Source: a virus
Reading direction: 5' to 3' (one strand)
Length of the DNA: 64,000 nucleotides
IMG/VR virus record: IMGVR_UViG_3300040771_000124
Coordinates: 1-64,000 of that record
Both the position numbers and the translations under genes were made by a program. Below, in pieces: positions 59,707 through 64,000 of this stretch. Under the pieces are notes generated by a model. It did not search any database and was not told the origin of the DNA. It worked only from the letters and a program-made list of their open reading frames with translations. Each line of letters starts with the position of its first letter. The stretch's first letter is position 1.

Positions 59707-60407
59707 TATTTCCAGCCTCCATTATAAAAGCGAGTATTGCTAGTGGAAACTGTGGCACTAACCAAATCATGCTCGATAACTTCGCCGCATACACTTTCGT
59801 AAAAGGCGTAGTGTTCTTGAGCTTTGCTGGATGCCTCAGCAGTATTGATGTGACTATACACCTTGTACGCAATGTAAGCAGTTAGGGCAGTCACTAATGT
59901 ATCAGGCAGGGAGATCGGCTGGTTCAACTTGGTGTGATCCAAAGTCTCGTGCATTGTTTGGTACACGATACTAAGAGCAGCCCCTTCTTGAGGACGTGGT
60001 ACTTGCAGCACCTTTGCCTGGGGAGTGAATACAGACTCAGGGTGATTGTCGTTGTTTAGCGGTAGACGCTCACCATACGTATTGTATACAGCTGTGACCT
60101 TGATTACCTCATCAACAAAAGGTTCAAGAGGAAGGTCCAAGATGTAGCATGTCTTTTCCAGCTTTGGTTCATGCTGTCTGGAGAAGCGAGGCAGCAAGTG
60201 GTAGTTCGTAATGTGGCTGTGCATCTCAACCAGGACATCATTCTCTTTGAGAGGGAACCGTGAATGTAGACGAGTCAGCCCCTCGTTTGTATAGAGAACA
60301 ATCTTGGGGTGGTATGCCTCAAGGATCTCACCTGAACCTTCTCCAGACATGGCGAGGTTGGAGAGTTCCCCGTAAGACAGCTTTTGAAAAAGTTCTGCGA
60401 TGTCCAT
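59706..60407 (-). CDS. Head-tail connector-type protein (N4 gp67 position), 233 aa
   Basis: A 233-residue alpha/beta protein. The N-terminal DIAELFQKLSYGELSNLAMS is followed by strands (PKIVLYTNEGLTRLHSRFPL; NDVLVEMHSHITNYHLLP). A helical C-terminal half (LPDTLVTALTAYIAYKVYSH; AEASSKAQEHYAFYESVCGE) resembles podoviral gp4/gp11-type connectors (tail-completion proteins). Its place directly after the terminase matches N4 gp67, a virion protein. ATG 60407 follows GTGAGGTTTT. The role as connector is inferred from layout. Confidence 0.7.
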   Translation of the reverse strand: MDIAELFQKLSYGELSNLAMSGEGSGEILEAYHPKIVLYTNEGLTRLHSRFPLKENDVLVEMHSHITNYHLLPRFSRQHEPKLEKTCYILDLPLEPFVDEVIKVTAVYNTYGERLPLNNDNHPESVFTPQAKVLQVPRPQEGAALSIVYQTMHETLDHTKLNQPISLPDTLVTALTAYIAYKVYSHINTAEASSKAQEHYAFYESVCGEVIEHDLVSATVSTSNTRFYNGGWK

Positions 60408-60413
60408 AAAACC

Positions 60414-62036
60414 TCACACGATATAGGAAGACAGGCCGGAAATAGTGGGCTGCTTATCATCATCATCCCACATATTTAATTCAGCTTCAGTGGTGGGAGA
60501 TGCCTGAGATGGTTTCCATGGATTGAGATAACCCAGCATAGAAATTGTATCTAAGCAGTCGTCTTTACCTTTGAGACCGCTCTTGGTAGCTAGGCGAATT
60601 TGTTCCATGAATTGTCCCACAATTACGGAGTTTTTCATCTCTTGTGGGAACCAAATTTTACGCATCTTGAACCAAGGGACTACAGTATTGAATCGCGTCA
60701 ACTTGTCAGTTGATGGCCGTATGCCCGGAGCACCACTCTTTTCACTCGATGCAAAGTTGAACCAAATGTTCCGACTCATCATCTCTCGCTGCAGCCACTG
60801 AATAAAAGCACCCTGCTGACCGGTGATCTCAACACCAACTTGCTGGGGGTTGTACTTCAGTACATGAGCAAACAAGGCATCGATTGTCTTATCCATCGTC
60901 TGCTTCTCACAGATACCGTCTACCCAGAACCAGTCCCCGTTGGCGTTGTATGCCCAGTCACTGATTACGTTGAAGTCGGCTGTCTGCTTGGCAGAGGTAG
61001 CAAAGTCAGTCGTCATATAGAAGTTGTAGATCTCTTTGTTCTTCAACAAGTCAGCACGGCTGTACCAACCAATCTCCTCATCCTGAACAAGACGTTCTTC
61101 TTCAGAGCTGATACGTAGCATTAGTTCTTGATAGAAGGCAGAGAGCTTGCCTGTTTTTACAGCCATGTCGTACTGAGCTGCCACGTAGTCGTAGCTAAAG
61201 CGATCGTCCCATGCCCCAACAAACTCTGCTTTCTCGCAGGGGAATTTCTCGCACACGGGCCACACGTTCACGTCCCATGCACCGGATTCCACAGCTTCGA
61301 TCAGAATGTCTTCTGTATTAAAGGGTGTACCGTTGAACACGACTTTACGTCGGGTAGGATCGAGTGCGTGGTTTACACCTTTATATACGGTGTCCTTGAT
61401 GGCAGACATTGCTGCCTTCGACTTGGCGTCATCATCACTCACGAGGTCATCGAGAATGGCAATGACAGGACGCTTACCAAAGATCTTCGTACCACGAAGA
61501 CCGGTCTTGGCACCAAACATTTTGCAGCCAAGACGGTGGCCTTCACGGTTTCTGAACTCAAGGTAGTTATCCGTGAAGGTGGCATCGGGGATCCAGTACT
61601 GCAGGAACTCGCTGTTGTTGTACCGGAACTCAATGTTCTTACGTGCAGATTTCACACCGTTGTCCATCGAGTCAGACACGTAGATCATGCCTTCCACTTT
61701 TCCGAAGTTGGGGATGTACCCAAAGTGGGCGCAAAACAACACGAAGTACTCCATAAAGAGAGTCGTCTTTGCAGCCCCTCGAAAGCACAGGTTGGCTACG
61801 TAGTCGTTGACTGCTCGGGTGATTGGATTGACCTCAACAATCTTATCCAACATCTTTAGGTGAACTGGTGGGGTCTTGTGACTTTCCCCTTCCTGACCGT
61901 TGACCATCTTGATCCAGTTCATAAAGGTCAGGGCAAAAGTAGTGGGTATGTAGGTGCTGGAATTGAGTGAGGCGTAATCCACCTGGTTCAGCCAGTCATC
62001 TAGCTTCTGTTTGATCAAACCAGTTTCGATGGCCAT
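60414..62036 (-). CDS. terL: Terminase large subunit (N4 gp68-like), 540 aa
   Basis: The 540-residue packaging motor has a Walker A-type motif CFRGAAKTTL (K90), a Walker B region VIAILDDLVSDDD (about 190-200), and a nuclease domain starting at YMTTDFATS (about 339-347) with later acidic residues (GLKGKDDCLDTISML). It translocates DNA into the prohead and cuts concatemers. The sequence is typical of N4-like large terminases, with RGAAKTT in place of the usual GxGKT/S. ATG 62036 follows GAGGGGGAG. It overlaps a small gene upstream by 22 bases. Confidence 0.92.
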   Translation of the reverse strand: MAIETGLIKQKLDDWLNQVDYASLNSSTYIPTTFALTFMNWIKMVNGQEGESHKTPPVHLKMLDKIVEVNPITRAVNDYVANLCFRGAAKTTLFMEYFVLFCAHFGYIPNFGKVEGMIYVSDSMDNGVKSARKNIEFRYNNSEFLQYWIPDATFTDNYLEFRNREGHRLGCKMFGAKTGLRGTKIFGKRPVIAILDDLVSDDDAKSKAAMSAIKDTVYKGVNHALDPTRRKVVFNGTPFNTEDILIEAVESGAWDVNVWPVCEKFPCEKAEFVGAWDDRFSYDYVAAQYDMAVKTGKLSAFYQELMLRISSEEERLVQDEEIGWYSRADLLKNKEIYNFYMTTDFATSAKQTADFNVISDWAYNANGDWFWVDGICEKQTMDKTIDALFAHVLKYNPQQVGVEITGQQGAFIQWLQREMMSRNIWFNFASSEKSGAPGIRPSTDKLTRFNTVVPWFKMRKIWFPQEMKNSVIVGQFMEQIRLATKSGLKGKDDCLDTISMLGYLNPWKPSQASPTTEAELNMWDDDDKQPTISGLSSYIV

Positions 62037-62236
62037 AGTGACTCCCCCTCTAAGAAAACTGCTCCGGTATTACGATGCACCAACGACATGGCTCTGGTTA
62101 CTGTCTGCGGATTTACAGCATCCAACCCACTCAAGTAAATGACGCTTGGTTGAAACCTGCCACGTCTTACCGTGGGCACAGAGTCAAAACTTGCGATTAC
62201 TTCCTTAAAGTTATCTGCATAAAATAAGGTGATCAT
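62015..62236 (-). CDS. Small hypothetical protein between terminase subunits, 73 aa
   Basis: A 73-residue basic protein (MITLFYADNFKEVIASFDSV; RRGRFQPSVIYLSGLDAVNP) with predicted alternating strands and helices. It begins with an ATGA overlap on the stop of the preceding gene and ends 22 bases inside the large-terminase gene, so translation is probably coupled. No family is recognised. The position suggests a packaging accessory factor. Confidence 0.65.
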   Translation of the reverse strand: MITLFYADNFKEVIASFDSVPTVRRGRFQPSVIYLSGLDAVNPQTVTRAMSLVHRNTGAVFLEGESLWPSKLV

Positions 62237-62901
62237 GGCTTCATCTCAAAGATACGCTCACCAGCTACCTGTTTGGTGGTGTGGCCATTGGCAATGAGCT
62301 GCTGCTGGGTAGTGGCCATACGCTCAAGCATTTCCTTCATTTCGTTCATGCCAGAGGTTTCACGCAGGTCGAAGTTGATCAGTGGCCCTACTTCTTTAGG
62401 CTTAGCCAAGTGAGTAAGCAGTGCTGCAGCTGCATCGCACTGGACCTTCTCGCTCATAGCCCCAGTCATCAGGGTGGCAAGATGGTTGATCGCCTTCTGC
62501 TGTACGTCACGGTTCAAAACCCAAGTAGGGATAAAGCTTTGCTCCAAGATGGCATTGACCAGCTTGTTCCCGGCGTACATGGATACGTAGGAGCTGACAT
62601 CCTTCTTGCTTTTGCCTGCTGCTACCAAAGAGGCATAGCGTTGTGGGAACGTCTTGGCGTAAGCGTCGTGGTTGCTATCCCCCATCAACTTATAACTAAC
62701 GTACACCACAGCATTCAGATAATCCTGGGTCTTGTACTTCCCGTCTTTCAACACGCTGGTGTAAGAAATGAAATTCTCACGCACCTGCTCAGCAACCACC
62801 GGATCGTTTACGACATTGTTCACCGTATCCACGAATTGCTGGGTGATGGTGTTTTTCAGCGTAGCCGGTACTGCTTGTTCCACTTCTAGCTTAGTCAGCA
62901 T
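62233..62901 (-). CDS. Probable terminase small subunit (N4 gp69 position), 222 aa
   Basis: A 222-residue helical protein with an N-terminal segment (TKLEVEQAVPATLKNTITQQ), a central helix-rich body (YKTQDYLNAVVYVSYKLMG) and a C-terminal helix (SGMNEMKEMLERMATTQQQL) suited to ring oligomerisation. It lies next to the large terminase, as small terminases do. N4 gp69 is in the same place. I see no clear DNA-binding motif by eye, so the call is from position and predicted helicity. Start ATG 62901 after GAGGAAAAAGTC. Confidence 0.68.
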   Translation of the reverse strand: MLTKLEVEQAVPATLKNTITQQFVDTVNNVVNDPVVAEQVRENFISYTSVLKDGKYKTQDYLNAVVYVSYKLMGDSNHDAYAKTFPQRYASLVAAGKSKKDVSSYVSMYAGNKLVNAILEQSFIPTWVLNRDVQQKAINHLATLMTGAMSEKVQCDAAAALLTHLAKPKEVGPLINFDLRETSGMNEMKEMLERMATTQQQLIANGHTTKQVAGERIFEMKP

Positions 62902-62913
62902 GACTTTTTCCTC

Positions 62914-62948
62914 TAACTAATATCTAAAGGGGCCGTAGCCCCTTAGAT
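62914..62948. terminator. Hairpin with T-run on the + strand
   Basis: ATCTAA-A-GGGGC and GCCCC-TTAGAT form an 11-base-pair stem with one bulged A and a CGTA loop, followed on the + strand by TTTTTT. On the - strand no T-run follows. It may therefore block + strand (antisense) transcription entering the late block, and act as a processing or weak termination site for the Gp49-like transcript. Confidence 0.6.
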
Positions 62949-62951
62949 TTT

Positions 62952-63761
62952 TTATTTGGAATCGCGTTCGATTCGTCGATTAAGGACTATCAGGTAGTCG
63001 TGCATAGCACGCAACTGATCTAGCAAATCCATCCTGGCCTCATTAGTCAGGTTCATAAAGGAAGGAGATTTACTGAAAGCTGCCCCCCTTGTGTACTTAT
63101 CATGTAGATCGTTACGTTCCACAACCATACGATCGGTGTGTGTAAGGGTACGTAGACGGAGACCTACGTCATAGCTTTTCTCAAACACATCTCGTGGGGA
63201 CCAGCTTACATAGCCTGCGTGGCCTGGGACATTTGCTTCGGCACCCACAGTCTCAGTCAGGTAACCATTATCATCACTGCATTCGTTTGCAGGCTGGGAC
63301 CAACCACGGTAATCGTTGTACCCACCACGGGTCATGGCTACGGCACGGATAGTTTTTGTGCCTATATAAGTAGTCGGATCTCCTAATTTCAGGATCTCAC
63401 CCATGGCAGGGCCTGCCTTCTCAATCATGCTGAGTTTGGTACGCAGCTCGAAACCAAGGAGTGCCCATAGCTTGTTGAAAGCATCTTCGCGGGCAAGGTT
63501 ACGGCCTGTCTCTACTTTATAGTTACCAGGGCTGGCACAGGAAGACTGTCCTTGTACCGTGAAGTTGTTTTGCAATGTCAGCACACAGAAGGTCATTCGG
63601 TTCAGGTTATCCGGGTAGAAGACGTTTACCCCATCGGTTGCCCCTTGCACACCGTCACCGGCAGTGAAATAGTGTTCGTAACGAATGGCTGCTTCGACAT
63701 CTTCCAGTGTCACTCGTGGTGCTACGGCAGCGGCTTTCAACTCAGCTTCAGTGATACGCAT
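62952..63761 (-). CDS. N4 Gp49/Sf6 gp66-family protein with C-terminal extension, 269 aa
   Basis: Residues about 16-115 match the N4 Gp49/Sf6 gene 66 family: RVTLEDVEAAIRYEHYFTAG, then NRMTFCVLTLQNNFTVQGQS, then SCASPGNYKVETGRNLARED. The role of this family is not established. The remaining 150 residues (including YVSWSPRDVFEKSYDVGLRL) form an additional part absent from the short family members; it may bind a nucleic acid or a virion partner. It is the first gene of the leftward late block here. ATG 63761 has GGGGAAAATT before it. Confidence 0.78.
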   Translation of the reverse strand: MRITEAELKAAAVAPRVTLEDVEAAIRYEHYFTAGDGVQGATDGVNVFYPDNLNRMTFCVLTLQNNFTVQGQSSCASPGNYKVETGRNLAREDAFNKLWALLGFELRTKLSMIEKAGPAMGEILKLGDPTTYIGTKTIRAVAMTRGGYNDYRGWSQPANECSDDNGYLTETVGAEANVPGHAGYVSWSPRDVFEKSYDVGLRLRTLTHTDRMVVERNDLHDKYTRGAAFSKSPSFMNLTNEARMDLLDQLRAMHDYLIVLNRRIERDSK

Positions 63762-63910
63762 AATTTTCCCCAGTAGTTAATGTGAATCGTTCTTTGAATT
63801 AAGATAGACTTTAGGCTACCTTTAGATAAAACTCAATCTCTTTCCTGACAAGGACGGGGGTAAGGGGGGCTATTGCCCATCGCTTCGCAATGGAACCAAG
63901 GGGATAAGGG
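63762..63910. promoter_or_regulatory. Divergent intergenic region with hairpin and G-run repeats
   Basis: A 149-base region separates a leftward and a rightward gene. At 63877-63893, CCATCGC-TTC-GCAATGG forms on the - strand a seven-base-pair hairpin with one G-T pair and a three-base GAA loop, the geometry of N4 virion-polymerase promoters. It is flanked by G-rich direct repeats GGGGGTAAGGGGGG (63856-63869) and GGGGATAAGGGG (63900-63911). The start of the rightward gene follows. The predicted initiation position does not match N4's GG/CC start precisely, so the promoter call is tentative. No -35/-10 pair is convincing. Confidence 0.4.
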
Positions 63911-64000
63911 GTGAATCTACAGTTCTGGTTAAAGAAGTTTGGCAGCAGTCCTGAAGAGATTCCTTTGGAATGGGTGTATAGGGATAGAAAAGGTAGGTCA
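63911..64000 (+). CDS. Partial CDS at the window end, first 30 residues
   Basis: GTG 63911 follows AAGGGGATAAGG and opens a frame that runs to the last base of the window without a stop: VNLQFWLKKFGSSPEEIPLE and ten further residues. It is divergent from the leftward late block, so it is likely the first gene of the rightward early region or of the terminal repeat region. The product is unknown. Because it is a short reading frame at an edge, the call depends on the good ribosome-binding site. Confidence 0.5.
   Translation, partial: MNLQFWLKKFGSSPEEIPLEWVYRDRKGRS

Noticed and set aside
1-64000. CRISPR arrays, insertion sequences, integrase or attachment site
   Set aside because: No regularly spaced direct repeats with unique spacers, no transposase or recombinase motifs and no lysogeny genes were seen. 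The collagen-like repeats in the fibre gene are coding repeats.

Overview
The window is most of the genome of a lytic, N4-like podovirus (family Schitoviridae). The decisive evidence is a 4009-residue virion RNA polymerase whose catalytic residues are spaced almost as in N4 gp50. It is accompanied by an N4-gp56-type major capsid protein, a gp59-type portal, a gp68-type terminase, an N4-like replication block in N4 order (helicase, DNA polymerase, gp42/43/44-like proteins, SSB) and rIIA/rIIB homologues. No integrase, transposase, tRNA gene or CRISPR array is visible. The lysis cassette fits a Gram-negative host. Pseudomonas is my guess, from resemblance to Pseudomonas N4-like phages; the sequence does not prove it.

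Layout. Positions 1-22,913 are all on the + strand (middle genes). In order they are: a truncated gene and small unknown genes; a MoxR-like ATPase with a VWA/metallopeptidase partner; dCTP deaminase; more small unknowns; a secreted protein; ThyX; rIIA and rIIB; a small DNA-binding protein; a MazG/PRA-PH-like pyrophosphohydrolase; helicase; family A DNA polymerase; a PD-(D/E)XK nuclease-like protein; an AEP primase-like protein; a P-loop ATPase; SSB; a RuvC-like resolvase; and a tiny membrane protein. The two N4 middle-gene RNA polymerase subunits are not present and presumably lie upstream. Positions 22,914-23,220 form a structured non-coding junction ending in a bidirectional terminator.

Positions 23,221-63,761 are all on the - strand (late genes), so transcription runs from high to low coordinates. 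Starting at the high end they are: an N4 Gp49-family protein, probable small terminase, large terminase, adaptor/neck-type proteins, a host-recognition block, lysis genes (two holin-like proteins, a SAR muramidase, nested i-/o-spanins), portal, scaffold-like protein, major capsid protein, and the ejected internal proteins including the giant polymerase. A divergent intergenic region (63,762-63,910) leads into a new + strand gene cut off by the window end, probably the start of the early region.

How the genes work together. The virion RNA polymerase enters the cell with the DNA and starts early transcription. Middle genes then supply dTTP/dUMP metabolism and the replisome. In N4 the SSB also switches on late genes read by host RNA polymerase. 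The most unusual part is the adsorption apparatus. One tail protein joins immunoglobulin-like spacers, a GH5 cellulase-like domain and an SGNH esterase domain, and a second tail protein carries another SGNH esterase. This suggests an enzyme pair that strips an acetylated beta-glucan, possibly bacterial cellulose, from the host surface. The giant polymerase also carries a SLOG nucleotide-binding domain and a metallopeptidase-like HExxH motif on either side of the polymerase.
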